Below are positions 35,501-57,806 of a stretch of DNA of 64,000 bases, piece by piece. The notes under the pieces are model-generated. The model worked only from the letters and a program-made list of their open reading frames with translations. It ran no database searches and was not told where the DNA came from. Each line of letters opens with the position of its first letter. Positions within the stretch are counted from its first letter, which is position 1. Source of the stretch: Sphagnum compactum (Eukaryota > Bryophyta > Sphagnopsida > Sphagnales); contig OZ234496.1 in the NCBI GenBank assembly GCA_965153455.1, forward strand, positions 9,199,863-9,263,862. The letters run 5' to 3'. Made by a program: the position numbers and the translations under genes.

Positions 35501-37940
35501 ATTGTGAAATGACTGTTAGAGGCTTTGGCTTCCATGCTTGTAGAGTATGATAAGAGGAGTACACGAAGGACTTGACAGCAATGGAGATTTAGCACCCTAA
35601 GAAAAGGTCCCAATTCCCAAGTCCTACTAGTGTTACGTGGGCATCATATTCTCAAGAGACTAGTAAGGTCCCTATATCTAAAATCTTTCGGTTTCTTTTT
35701 TAGGAATCTACTAGTGTAACTGGTAATGATATGAAGGATCCCACTGTTGTTCATATTAGTCTGATATGAATATCAATGTAGGAATGACTTGGAAGTGTAA
35801 GAGTAGGGTACAAATGTTTTAGAAACACACTAGGTATGAATATGATATTAGTATTGATTTTTTTGGAATTCATATTGGGGGTACATGAATATGAATAGTG
35901 GTATGGTATTTCCATATCAAATTATAAATTTCATAAATTCGTTGTGAATTAAAAGTGAGATGGAGAAAGCTATATTTCTTGCCCTTACTTATCTTTCTTA
36001 CCTAATAGGAAAGAAACTCAAGTTTGAAAAACCTACTTTTTATTTCTTTTGGAAATGAAAAGAACAAAAGGAACAAGAAGGAAAGGTTCTTTATGTTCCT
36101 TTCTTTCCTCAAAAAGACATCAAAAGTTCTTATTGAAGAGACAATTTATTCTTGCATTAACAATGCAACCATTCAATCCTAACACTCTCCCTAGTGTGCT
36201 AAAGAACATACCATTAGCTAGCTCTATCCATTGTCCACAACACCAAGTATTGATATTGAAAACAATTAGAATTGTGTAATACCCAGGCTGGTTGTCTAGT
36301 ATGGAGGGGATGAATGTTAATTTCAGACCTACCCATGTAAGTACCTCAACTAGGTATGTGGGAACTGATTCGTATGGTCTCTCAGACCATTGGTCATACC
36401 ATTAGCATATATTCAAGTTGAACCTTATATACCAACACTGAAATCTACTACCAACCAATTCTTGGTAGGTTGAGAAGCCCAAGGTTGAGAAAGAGTAGAA
36501 TTGTTCTCAACTTGTACTTTCTAAACTTATGTATTAAGCATGTTGGGTATCAATGGGGATATAATTGGATAACTATACGAAATAATATGGATATCATAAG
36601 AATATTACAACAAGCTAACTTTACCAACTTTGGTCAGTTTCTTCATACTAGGACCAAAACTAGTATATTATATATGAAGCTAGAATTACATTTTTATGTT
36701 CAACAATATTGTAATTCCTCATTTTTCCTTTTCCAATTTGCAGTCCTCCCACACCCTTTTTCCCACCAATTTTTTATTTTGCAATAGTGGCAAATGTTTG
36801 CTGAAAAGAAAAAAAAAACTCTGAAAAACCATTTTTTCCTAGGTTTCTCAAATTTGCTCTTCAAAAAATAGCTAAAATTCGCCACATAAAAACCCCTTCT
36901 AACTCCTTCCACTTTAAACAATTCAATGATTTTGTCATTGAATTTGTGACAAAAAGATTCAAATTTTTTTGCAACTATGCAAAATTTCTTTACAAAATAA
37001 AAAGCGCTGGTAAGGTAATTGAGAGTCACGTATCAATTTACTTTTAATTTGTTGTATTTGTGCTTGCATATGTAGTTTAATATGAAACTTGCATATATAC
37101 CCACTTACCCATCAATTCTCAAAATCTTCAAAGTGCCAATTTCGGTATTTAACCACGATTCTCAAAAAAATGAAGATATCAAAGAACTGGCCAAAAAGTG
37201 CCCATCTCAAAACTTTCAAAGAATTGGTTTTGGTATATAGCCATGATTCTCACAAAATATGAGAAAGTCTAAAAATTGGTCCAAGAAAAGAACCACACAA
37301 CATTATTCTAAACAAAGATTTTTCGAGGGACAAATTTTGTCATTTTTTTGCAAACAAATTGGGATTTTTTTTTTTCTAGTGCAAATTCAACTAATTTTTC
37401 TAATTATGTGGAAAAATTTACCAAAATTTTGATATCAAAAAATATGAAAAACATAAAAATCATTTCCAAAACCCTTGATCCCCATTCCCAAACCTTTGAT
37501 TAAAAAACATTTTGGATGAGTTAATATCATAATAGTTTCACATCCAAGATATATAGGGATATTCTCATTTCCCAAAACTTGTTATTTTTCACAATTAGTG
37601 TGTATTTATTTCCATAAGTTCTGTTCCTCTAAAATTGGGTTAGTGTTTTAATGGCAATAAGGTGGAACTCTTATCTCACATGAATTAAGAAATTCAAAAA
37701 ACCTTTAAAAAAAAACTTCTATTTCACACTATAAAATGAATATATTCAACATATATTAACGAAGAATTACGTACCTATTTGTTTTTAAAAATCCAGAAAT
37801 AAAAAAATCCAATCCGTTGGATGAAGGTCCTTTAAGCTTCACAAAAAACCATTCCGTGGCGGAATGCTGTAGAACGTTAGCCGTCCGATCTAATCCATCC
37901 TTGAAAATCATTATCTCGAGATTCATACCTGGAGCCGCCA
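35501..37940. other. AT-rich intergenic DNA, no gene seen
   Basis: There are loose direct repeats at 37090-37260 (CAAAGTGCC / CACGATTCTCA words, period near 90) and a short hairpin CATTCCG-TGG-CGGAATG at about 37848. GCCGTTGGATT and GCCGTCCGATC words near 37880-37990 resemble common plant repeat sequence. The 109-codon minus frame at 36700-37029 is AT-composition noise. Confidence 0.6.
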
Positions 37941-37948
37941 CGTACTCA

Positions 37949-37956
37949 CCACGTGG
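37949..37956. promoter_or_regulatory. G-box (CCACGTGG)
   Basis: Palindromic CACGTG core, a binding site for plant bZIP/bHLH factors, about 930 bases upstream of the transporter start codon in a locally GC-rich stretch. It has sequence support only; its role for this gene is inferred from position. Confidence 0.35.
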
Positions 37957-38076
37957 CCGACAGGTCCAGAATTCATGGCCGTTGGATTGGCCCGATCATA
38001 TTGTGTCTATCCTGACCCGTAATCTTTTAGTTAACAAATTGCTTACCATCGAACAGGTTAACGACTAACTTAAGTT

Positions 38077-38305
38077 ACGTAGCTGACTACTTTGGAAAGT
38101 TAGCAAACAGTTAACTTAGTGATGTCAATTTTGATAACTTGGTTATTTTCACGTAGCTGACTACTTTGGGAAGTTAGCAAACGGTTAGCCTAGTTAAATC
38201 AATTTTGATAACTTGGTTAATTTTACGTGGCTGACTACTTTGGAAAGTTAGCAAACAGTTAACTTAGTGGAATCAACACTGATAGATAAGTTAACTTGGT
38301 TATTT
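38077..38305. repeat. Three-copy 74-bp tandem repeat upstream of the transporter gene
   Basis: ACGTRGCTGACTACTTTGG begins at 38077, 38151 and 38225, each followed by AAGTTAGCAAAC.GTTA and, in the first two, TGATAACTTGGTTA. The spacing is exactly 74 bases. It ends about 580 bases before the ATG, so it lies in or next to the promoter. The third copy diverges at its end. Confidence 0.85.
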
Positions 38306-38329
38306 TTTCATCACACTAACTTAACAGTA

Positions 38330-38881
38330 GACCAGAGAACGAGAGACATCTTTAGGCTGTCAGTACCTACGGTTACTGGTGACGGCGTCCTGTTAGCGTC
38401 TGGGCACGTTAGCAGTTGAAGAGGAGTTCGTGTCTCCGGTTCCATCGTTCTTCGCGAAGATCTCTCTCCGAAAATTTGCGGGATTTCTTTTGGGTGCGTC
38501 GAGAATCGAGGTTGCTGATCGATTTGTTCTTCTCATCATCTCCTTCTCTTGCTTTGAGAAAATTTTCAAATTTTTATCGCTGTTTTCTTTCTTTTCTTTT
38601 TTGGATTCGCTCAGACGATTTTCTCCACGGATTTGTCATCTTGCTGCCATAGCCGGTCTTTGAGACGGCCGAGAGACAGTCAACTCGGACAGGAAACCTC
38701 GGGATCCCTGTAGAGAGAGAGACACAGCGGCTTCTTGAGTGTAACAAGAATTTCTTTTTCGGCAGTTGCAGCTCGTGGTCGGAGAAAAGCGATTGATGAC
38801 ACAGCAAATTTCAGGTTCGTGAAGGACGGTTTGATTTTCCCTCACCGTGGGCAGGGCGGGGAGTGGTGGTAAGCGGTAGCA
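38330..38881 (+). promoter_or_regulatory. Probable promoter and 5' leader of the Mn transporter gene
   Basis: CpG-richer than the surrounding DNA, with a TCTCTCTCCG/CTTCTCATC pyrimidine-rich part (38455-38560) of the kind common in plant leaders. No clear TATA box can be assigned and a leader intron cannot be excluded. Confidence 0.35.
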
Positions 38882-41513
38882 ATGCAGGGAATGTGTGCGG
38901 CCATGGCAAGCCTGAAGTTCGTACCAAGCACGTCATCTACATTGCCATTGTTTCCATCTCGTAGCTCTGTAAATGGAGCTCCCTGGAGGTTTGTGAGGAG
39001 GAGGCTGGAGTCAGCAGCAGCTTTAAGAAGTAATCGAAATAACTGCCCTGGTGAGCATTTTTTTGATTCTAAACCCTATGCCTACTGCCTCATCGCTTCT
39101 TGCATTGGGGGAGTGATGGAGAGATGATGCAAATGGACTGGTTTCCAGATTGAGCATGTGTGTAGTAGGCTCATAGATGTGTTATGTAGGGCCAATGACA
39201 GCAGTGCCTGGAATGTTGTGCTTCTTTCTAATTGCTGATGAAAAGGTGGCATGCTCTGAAAAGAAATGCTTCATCTCAAAACCCTCCACTTTTTTCACTG
39301 GAATTGAACATGGAAGGAATGTGATATTTGCCTTGTTTTGACTAAAAGAAGCTTGGTTTTTTTTGCTTGGCAGTAAAACACAGTATCTCAAGGTGTCAGA
39401 AAATGCATGTTGAAAGATGGAGGGTGCATGCATCATCAAGTTCAGGCCGCCTTGGTCCTGCTGATGAAGATGGCGGGTCCTCATCATTTCCAGAATTCAC
39501 AAACAACTCCCTTGAAGTGTAAGACTAACAATGTAGTTTTGCACGCTCTTTACAAGTTTTGAAATGCTGTGCAAGTTTGAAATGAGCCGCATTGGAACAG
39601 ATCATGCTCTGTTATACTTAGGGCACATAGGGGAATGATGAAATTATCATAGACCTGAATTTGGTGTCTCCTAATATGTCTCTTGTTCCAGGCCACATGG
39701 TAAGCAGAAGGCAAGCTTGCAGGCAGTGGCAGGTGTGGCAGGATTTGTAGGGTTGGCAGCATTGGGAGGGATTGCATTGACCTTGGCCAAAGGAGGCCCA
39801 ACTGCTTTGATGGCAGCCATTGCCAAGTCTGGATTTAGTGCTGCTTTTGCTCTTATCTTTGTGTCAGAGATTGGTGACAAGGTACAGCCCTAAAGTACAA
39901 ACACATAATCAGTGTAGCCATGTGTTGAGCAGATTCCTTCAAAGAGATTTGGTTTTGTGCATATGACTTACTGAGGTTTAGCCTTACTGTGCTGCAGACA
40001 TTTTTCATTGCGGCACTTCTAGCCATGCAGTACTCAAGACTTCTGGTACACATTTTTGGAGGCTGTTCAATTTTCCTTATGTGTTGTACCCTTTACTGTG
40101 ATAGTCATGCTGCTTTTGAATGCTCTTTCAAGTTCTGCTACTTCATTCTTTGCAAAGACAATCTCAGATGTGGCACTGGCTGTCTGTTGTGGAATTTGCC
40201 TGAAGGGTGAAGGTACTATTGGGCGCATCAGCTGCACTAAGTCTCATGACTGTCATCTCAGTTGTAATAGGCCGATTGTTCCAAAGTGTACCAGCCCAAC
40301 TTCAGACAAGTAAGGACTAAATACTAGCCCTTGCAAGACTCCAACCACCTGACCCTCCCTTGAAAACTGACCATTATTTTGTCTTTCATGTGTACAGCCC
40401 TACCTATTGGAGAGTATGCGGCTGTTGCCCTTTTGATATGGTTTGGAATACGTTCAATCAAATCTGCATGGGATCTGCCATCTGAGATAGCTGGGACTCA
40501 AGATGAGGCCAGTGAACTAGCTGAAGCTGAAGAGTTCCTGAAGAAAACAGAGGTAATTATGCTCTCACCTTGTGCAAATGAACTTTCCCTTCTCTTTTGT
40601 GAAAGCTTAACAAAACCTGAAACATAAGGAGGATGTGAAAAAGTTTCTGACCACTTGTCACCCCATGAATTCTATTTCCTTGCAAACTGAGTGACGCATC
40701 ATTCATTTGTGCAGGCAAAGAAAATGATTACACCATTTGAAGTGGTGACAGAGGCATTCAGTCTTGTTTTTGTAGCGGTGAGTTTACAACTTCAGATATG
40801 TGCACTGAATTTGAATTATAAAAACAGTGGTCATCCTATAGTTTTGTTTGATGGTTTGTGGATCAGTGTGGAGAAGATGTGCCATTGGACTATCAACAGA
40901 AATGTCAAGTAATGCAGTTGTGTTTGTTTGACATCCTTTTGTTGTCATGCAGGAATGGGGAGACCGGTCAATGCTTGCCACAGTTGCCCTTGGAGCTGCC
41001 CAAGTAAGCTCTTCTACTTGCCATCTGTGAAACTGTAAGACATCTTTGAAAGTTTGTGAAGTTTTGCATCCACAGATGGGAAATTTTTCATTGAGATGTA
41101 AGACCATTATACTGTGAGTATGCATAATTGACATGTATCTGGTGTGCAGTCTCCATGGGGTGTTGCATCAGGGGCCATTGCTGGACATGTGATAGCCACA
41201 GCGTTGGCTGTCTTAGGAGGTGCATTTCTTGCTCAGTATATCTCTGAAAAACTGGTGAGTATGGGAACTTCTGTTTTGATGCTCTCTGTGCCCTATGAAA
41301 TGTACACTGTTGATAGAAGTCTAATCTCAGCTCAGTTTTTTCACTGTTTCTGGATTCTGCTTGCAAGACTGATAGTTTAAAGAATTTCTGAAGTATGTGG
41401 TCAGGATCACGTGCACTTTGTAAGTTTTGTGTTCTTTGGTGGGACAGGTTGGCTACGTTGGAGGAGTTTTGTTCCTTGTCTTTGCTGCAGCAACTTTGCT
41501 AGGAGTCTTCTAA
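38882..41513 (+). CDS. CMT1: Chloroplast GDT1/UPF0016 Mn2+ transporter, CMT1-like (10 exons)
   Basis: Plastid-envelope manganese transporter supplying Mn2+ for photosystem II. Exons: 38882-39050, 39374-39518, 39692-39881, 39998-40045, 40213-40309, 40398-40552, 40715-40777, 40953-41003, 41150-41254, 41448-41513; phases close to 362 aa, the usual length for the plastid members. Residues 1 to about 85 are Ser/Arg-rich and look like a transit peptide. Two hydrophobic halves follow, each with the family's acidic motif: EIGDKTFF at the exon 3/4 junction and EWGDRS in exon 8. An acidic linker (exon 6) separates them. The EWGDRSMLATVALGAAQSP form matches CMT1 (PAM71-HL) better than PAM71 as I know them. 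The exon 5 acceptor (GTGAAG) is weak but is the only one that preserves the frame. It lies between the inverted receptor copies. Confidence 0.93.
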
Positions 41514-42425
41514 AGCCTCAGATCCAGATGTGTCATGGTTCTTTATTCACAGCGCTTGTTGTCATCTGGTTCCCATAATTGAAGCTGGAACTGCTGCACA
41601 AGCAGTATTTTCAATGTAACTTTGTTGATCAATTTGAAATTTGGTTCACATATGCATTGACTTGACACTGAAATGTACAGCGGGATCTTGGCCTTCTTTT
41701 CTTCCAAGATTTTTTCAAGTCCTTCAAGTTGCGATAGAGTGATAGAGTCATCCATTCATGCCAAGAAACCCTGCCCATGTCACCTAGTATTGACTACAAA
41801 TGCAGCATGGATGAACAACATGCATCGTCCTAGTTTTGAGCGTCTGCATGATACATTTTGTTGGATACAGCTGCAGAAATGAAAAGTTCCTGTATACCAG
41901 TCTGGAATCAGCAATCCTTCCACACTCTGTGCCTGGATGTAAAGGTGTCTCAAACATCATTGCTCAACAATTGGAGTGTAATGAAGCCAGCTCTTGCTCA
42001 TCATGAGGATAGATAGTCCAATTCCCAGGAAATGTTTTACTCTTCAATAGGGTACCCTTCACAAACAAGCCGTGTATTGGCTTGCAGAAATCTTTTGCAC
42101 ACCAACTTCTTAAAGCTCATAGCTTTTCAGAGTGAAAAATTCTGTCATGTAGATGTTCTTCTGCTGTCTTCAGGTGTAGACCTGCAAGGATCACCATGCT
42201 TTAATGCAAATGTTACTCAAGGTGTGGACAATTTGTCCACATGTTTATGAGCCACAAAAATGGCAAATGAACTTTAAAGCTTTTGCTTGACACAAATGTG
42301 TCTGGTTTCATCAGAACAGAAAATAGATTTCTGATAACATTGTTAGGGAGAGTTAGGGTAATTGCCATCAAATGCTGATATTCATAGACCAGATTGACAA
42401 TTGTGCGCTGGATGAACAAATCAAT
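41514..42425 (+). other. 3' flank of transporter and intergenic DNA
   Basis: No open frame with splice support. The first few hundred bases are likely 3' UTR. Nothing else is seen. Confidence 0.5.
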
Positions 42426-42590
42426 ATGAGCTCAAACTTTAGACTGTGGGTCCAGAGAACTGCTTTCCAGGTATGTTTCTTTTGGGTGGAGAATGGATGA
42501 ATAAATTGACATGAGCTTAAACTTTGGGCTGTGGGTCCAGAGAACTGCTTTTCAGATATGTTTATGAAAATACATTTTGGGTGGAGAATA
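42426..42590. repeat. Two-copy tandem duplication, about 85 bp
   Basis: ATGAGCT(C/T)AAACTTT is followed by CTGTGGGTCCAGAGAACTGC and TTTTGGGTGGAGAAT in both units (starts near 42426 and 42511). The copies differ by a few substitutions and one insertion of about 10 bases. Confidence 0.75.
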
Positions 42591-44052
42591 CCATATTGTT
42601 CTATATTTTCTAAAATGGCAAAACAAGTGTATATGAAGGTACATGGGGTAAGAAACCCAGGGAGCTGGTCAAAATCTTCATGGATTGTGATACAATCCTT
42701 ATGTTTTGTGCTAAATTGCTTACAACTCTTTAACCAACACCCTCATAATTGATAAGTCTTGGAGCAGATACTTTTCTAACATTTAGAACTATCTTACAGC
42801 TTTAATCAATAAAAGCTTCAAGATTCTTGTGATAAGTGGCCATTACAGAACACGGGAGTTCTGGAAATGACATGTACAATTGGTTTAGAGATTGGAATAA
42901 AGATGCAGCAGTCTAGGATCTAAGGATCAAACTGAACTCAAGTTGCTATATGACCTAAAACTTTCTTTGATAGGTAGATATTGAGATGTAATGAAGGACA
43001 TTTTAACCAAATTTTCACAATGGATGTTTGAAAGAATTATGAGAATCTTACTCATAATATTGTTCTATCGTTTACAGGTTATCAAATACTTGACATGGTA
43101 ACATTCAGAGAACTTTATGCTAAATTTTTTGACAAATTAATATGCTACAGAGACTATGTTGCAGGGTGTGAAGACAGAAGATGTGAAGATGAAAGCCCAA
43201 CTGATGATAGTAAGAAAACTTCCAACCCAAGTGTTTTGACAGTGGAGAGTCTCAAAGATGTCAGATTTTGAGGAGGTGAAGTACTATATAAAGTCCAAAA
43301 TGCAGTCTAGAACCATTGTGATGAACACTACAAACAAGGTTTGGGTTTTGTTACTGCAGATGCTTGATGACATTTTGGATACAACAGGCATGAAAGTATG
43401 ACTTGAAAGTACAGATGCTGTCAGGGGGAGCTTGAGATTTCAACTCATTCCTTAGCACTTAATGAAGCAATGAGAAATCTGATCCCTGTTTGTGGTAACA
43501 GGACAGCAGGCTGCAGGGTCCCCAGCATAGAAGTTCCAAGATGGCATCAGGAATGTGATGAAGGAACACTTAATGACTTGCTACCAGATCCATAATTCAC
43601 TGCATTCTTCCTGTGCCAGAAAAGAGCTAGTCAAAAAGTTAAGAAACAAATTTGAAAGCTTGAGCCTCAAAGTGGATGAAACAGGCTCCAGACTAGATTG
43701 AATGGTCTCAAGAGAGTGGGTGGTGAAGGGACAAAATTTGAGGGTGGCTGTTGGAGTCTGAAGGGGCAACCAGACTTCTCTCTAACAGCCACAACCCTCC
43801 TACCCCACTTCGGTCTCTTCAACCCAAAACCCTGAGTGGTTGGCAGCACCATCCACTAAGAACCAAAACCCACCACATCTTCCGTGCTGTACCTTTAGAC
43901 AATATGTTGCATTCTTATGCAGCATCAGCATGTATAAAGCATTCATATATGTGACAACAACAGATCTGTTAAAGCATGCCTTGTTTCTACAGTTGCCACT
44001 CTCGTCATCGTCGTCTCTAGTCTATCCAAATAAAAGGAGCTAAAGTTTCCAG
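42591..44052. other. Intergenic; possible upstream part of the next gene
   Basis: No exon can be assigned with confidence. Short frames at 43751-44043 and 43581-43769 lack splice support. The N-terminal exons of the gene at 44772-45639 should lie here or further upstream if that gene is complete. Confidence 0.4.
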
Positions 44053-44143
44053 CTCTTCTTCAAGTTGTGTCTGTCTGGGGGTGCTGATGACAAAGATAGG
44101 TTCCTTCTTCAGCAACTTGCTGGCAATGGCAATTACTGGAAAG
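44053..44143 (+). CDS. Candidate exon of unknown gene
   Basis: TTTCCAG acceptor, 30 open codons with normal composition (contains SGGADDKDRFLLQQLAGNGN), then AAAG|GTAAGT donor. The phase (one base left over) does not join directly to the exon at 44772. A further open stretch after a TTATAG acceptor at 44402 (beginning ELSWWGYD) may be another exon. I recognise neither. Confidence 0.25.
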
Positions 44144-44771
44144 GTAAGTTTGTCCCAATCACTGAACCTCCCTATGTATCCTACATATGGAATACCATAA
44201 TCTGTACATTGTAGAGAATTCAAAATATTTAAATGGTTTCTATTTAGAAAAAAACTTTGGGTCAGGAACCAAACGCAGAAGGAGATTTCCCCAGAAATAA
44301 TAAACGGGATTGCCAGGAACTCATAAAATCAAATTGGATTCTGAATGTATATAAACTGGTTACTGGGCTGTCAAGATTGTAACCAACCTGTTCCTATTAT
44401 AGGAACTCTCTTGGTGGGGTTATGACATGAAAGTGTTGGTGTGGGTCAAATTCACCACAACAAAGAAAAGTTTCAAACCAGTGTTATATGACCATATTAC
44501 TTGGATTTTCTATGTCCAATATCAAATTCACATTTGTTACTTTCATGCCTTTTGAGAAGCATTTCCCCTTTTTTGTGGGAAAGTCCCTGCTCTGTCATGT
44601 TGTGGCTCATGGACTGCAACTCCATACAGTGTCGTAGAATCAATGCAGACATTGTAATCAGGTTGCAGGGATATGGATGGTGATTTTACCTTGCATTCAG
44701 ATAGTAAAATGACTGCCTAATATTACAACAAAAAAGGATTATAGAATATTGACATGGTAATTTCTATACAG

Positions 44772-45639
44772 GGAGCAGAGTGTTCAACTGGGGCCATAGA
44801 TGGAGTTGAGAAGAGGAACATGGTGGTTGCAATTTCAAAAACAGTAGCCCAGGCTGCGGATGAGAAGAAACAGGTGGGGTATGCAAAGAAAGTAGTAGCC
44901 CCAGGTGCACTTCAGAAGGTGTTGGTAGCCACCCTTCCAAAGAAAGTTGAAAGGCAGGAAAAGAAAGTACCAATTTGTTTGCCAGGCCAAAGGTTCTCAA
45001 CTCCAGAAAAGGCAAAACTTTCTGCAAATCAGAAACCCATTTTCCTCTATGTATTTTTCCAAACTGTATTAGCATGGAATCTGTTTATACATTGATCTTG
45101 TGACCTCTGGTTTGAATACATATGACTTCAAGGACATCACATTGAGTATTCATGATTCATGCTGACAGAGAGATGCATCAAGACTTTTTTATGAGACCCT
45201 CCATCGACAAATACCATCAAGTCGCATGGCTAGAAATTGGTACCCTCCTCACCATATCCCAGTAAAATCTCTGTGGTGAGCATCAAATTACTGCAATTTT
45301 AATGCATCTTTATATCTCCTTGCATGGTACATGCTAGTGATAGTTTCATCCAGGATGATGGAGCATGGATTACTGGGGCTACATGAGGCTCAGAAGGCAT
45401 TTGCACACAAGCAGAAATGGCTCCTCAAATCCAAGAAAAGACCAACGAGCCACTTCACACCTTTGAGATATCATGTGGGTACTACTGCTCAGAAACTGCA
45501 GTTCCCAGACATGAAGTTTAGAAGGGCAATGAATTGTGCAGGCAAGAAGCGGCGAGTAAGTGATAGCAATCATGCTTTTGGTATGAAGCCTTGGAAGAAG
45601 AAGCTAAACTTAGATGGTAGCAAATTTTCTCGAAGCTGA
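44772..45639 (+). CDS. 3' exons of a conserved, uncharacterised basic plant protein
   Basis: Three exons join in phase: 44772-45050, 45169-45239 and 45354-45639 (stop TGA). The first encodes a Lys/Ala/Val-rich segment. The second ends in FYETLHRQIPSSRMA and the third begins MMEHGLLGLHEAQKAFAHKQ, followed by a very basic tail with KKRP, GKKRR and KPWKKK clusters that could be nuclear-localisation signals. A FYE.L....P.S.MA..W..E.GLL block occurs in plant proteins of unknown function as I recall, which supports this as a real gene rather than chance. The N-terminus is not identified, so it is either a complete gene with unseen 5' exons or a truncated copy. Its stop lies only 18 bases before the inverted duplication arm begins. 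Confidence 0.6.
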
Positions 45640-46214
45640 TCTGCTAGGAAGAACACAAAATAGGAAGAACAGGAAGGGGGAGACTGGAGCCATTTTAAAA
45701 TGCAAAGCAAAGCAGAGCAGAGCAGAAGAGAAGAAACAAGAAAAATCAATCAGAACAAAAGGGGATTAAAAAGGAATGAGAATTACTAGGGGGAAAAGGA
45801 AGTGTAATAAACTAATCTACCATTCTTTCCCACACATGGGCAAGCAGATTTTGTGACATGTAATCCCCCCCATGTTTTCAAGAAGTGTCCCATTTCTCCT
45901 ATGCATACTTCTTAATAGCTATACATCATGATAACATTCCATTCCTTCTTCCTCAAGGAAATTCCATTTCAAAAACCCATCAATAAACCAAGCATTGATG
46001 ATGATGATAATGAAGAATTCATAACTATTGTACAGTTGAACAAACGATAGTCTAAGCAAGTTTTGTAACCTTGTCATCTGCCTCTGTTGTGTGTAGAAGC
46101 TTCTTCTATGCAAAAAGGCAATAATGAACTCCTTTTCTTGTGAATTTCTTCTTTGGATCACATCATGTCTTAGCTCACAGAAGCCTACACAAGACTCGAG
46201 ATACGTACGAATTG

Positions 46215-46750
46215 GGCCTCTCAAGCTTGGAAGGGCAGCTTCAGAATTTGATCCTGGTCGCGCCAGATTTTGGCTGTAGTTTGTGTCGATGGAAGTCAAA
46301 TTACACCCGTGTCGTACACACAGTAATAAGAAATTCCCACTGTCGTGCAGTACGATTTTCAGGAGCTCGACAATTGCAACTCAACAATGGAGTCGAGCAG
46401 GCATACAACAAGGGCGTGATCTTCCTTCTCGGTCGTGAGTGGCCAAGAGCGGCTAGAAGATTTCGAAGAGCGCTATAGTCTCTGCACCAGCTCCAAGTTG
46501 GTCTTCCTTCTGTCGTCAACAGATGCCGTAATCTTACACGGCGACATGGGCATTATCATGTGTCCAGAAGAAGCTGACATGGTGGCGATGAGCAACAAGA
46601 GCGACACCAAAGACGAACTTTCTTCTGAACCTGCTGCCGTATGCCAGAAGAGCCGAGGATGATTTCAGCGCCCTGGATTTGAAGCTGAGAAAAACCAGAG
46701 GGTTTCGTCTTTTAGGTCACTTCTTCACCGTACCTGAAATCATCTCCAGC
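46215..46750. other. GC-rich, coding-like island of unknown origin in the B 3' flank
   Basis: Base composition changes abruptly to CpG-containing, codon-like sequence. On the plus strand one frame (about 46595-46790) is open for about 60 codons and includes NLLPYARRAEDDFSALDLK; it lacks a start. Another frame (46435-46662) has an ATG and 75 codons. No frame covers the whole island. It has no counterpart in the A flank. Likely a captured or decayed gene fragment. Confidence 0.35.
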
Positions 46751-47764
46751 TTCAATGTTTTGTTTGAAATCTTTCCTGTTAAGTGAATGGAAATTCCCAC
46801 ATGAATATGATAACAATAGATCAGTGCACAATTTAGATGCCAGTTTACAGTATATCCAGAAACATGAAAGCAAAACTGTAATTGATTACTTCATTCTGCA
46901 TATGAGACAAAGGACTTACTGATGAGTCTCATTGGTTTTTCATGGAGGCAAGTAGAGCCCTATGGAGCACGATGCAACAATGCTCACACTTGTAACATAT
47001 GTGTGTGACCCTGGTATAACTAATTATACTAAACTAGGAGCTGCTTCTCATGCACTTTGAACAAGTCAGTTGATGACAAAAGGTAGCCAGCAAGCATGGT
47101 TTCAAGGAGCACAGTGTGTGAGCCTGTGTGCCCCTTGCAAGCACAATCTAACATGGTAACCACAATTGAATTCAATTCAATTGGCGAAGCTTAGAAGTAT
47201 TGATTGATCTCTGAGTCCAAAATTCTGACAAAGTCTTATGGTTTCTGATATAGGTGTAAGCTTGATAAGCAAGCACTTCGGTACCTTGCCAAAGAAATCA
47301 TCAGAACTTCATATGCATCATTCTTTGCTCCAGGGAAGAACATCAAGCTAATTGTGTGGAACATCATCTGACATGAAAGGGTTCCTAATCAAGGTGCTTG
47401 TGTGGAACATCATCTCTTTTACCTCGAAGGGCTTCAAACAAAATGATTTGGGTACAACATTGTCTTACATGCAATGGGGGCCTCATTTACAATGGCTCAA
47501 AATCATCAGGGTTTCAAAGAAGTTTACTGCTTCTAACTCTTTTTAACTGTGGGCTGAGGCTCAATGTGTATGAAACCTTCATCTGATGAGAGTTGTTGCG
47601 AAAATGAAGGTGTGAATTTGAGCTTCATAACTAAGGTCAGTTTTATAAAGTGAATAACTCCTAGATCTATTTATCTCAATAAGAAACAATATTATCTGGC
47701 AACTGTGTGTAAAAACACATGATAGCCTTGAAATGGATGATATACATAAAACAGGGAAACATCA
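46751..47764. other. Intergenic between island and receptor gene B
   Basis: TTGTGTGGAACATCATCT-like sequence occurs twice (about 47353 and 47399). No supported frame. The last about 60 bases before 47765 resemble the A sequence after its stop. Confidence 0.5.

Positions 47765-57806
<10,042 letters not shown>

Noticed and set aside
36700-37029. 109-codon minus-strand frame
   Set aside because: AT-rich intergenic sequence without splice signals, domain or repeated conservation.
38077-38305. Regular repeat spacing suggesting a CRISPR-like array
   Set aside because: The units are contiguous 74-bp tandem copies without spacers, in a plant nuclear context.
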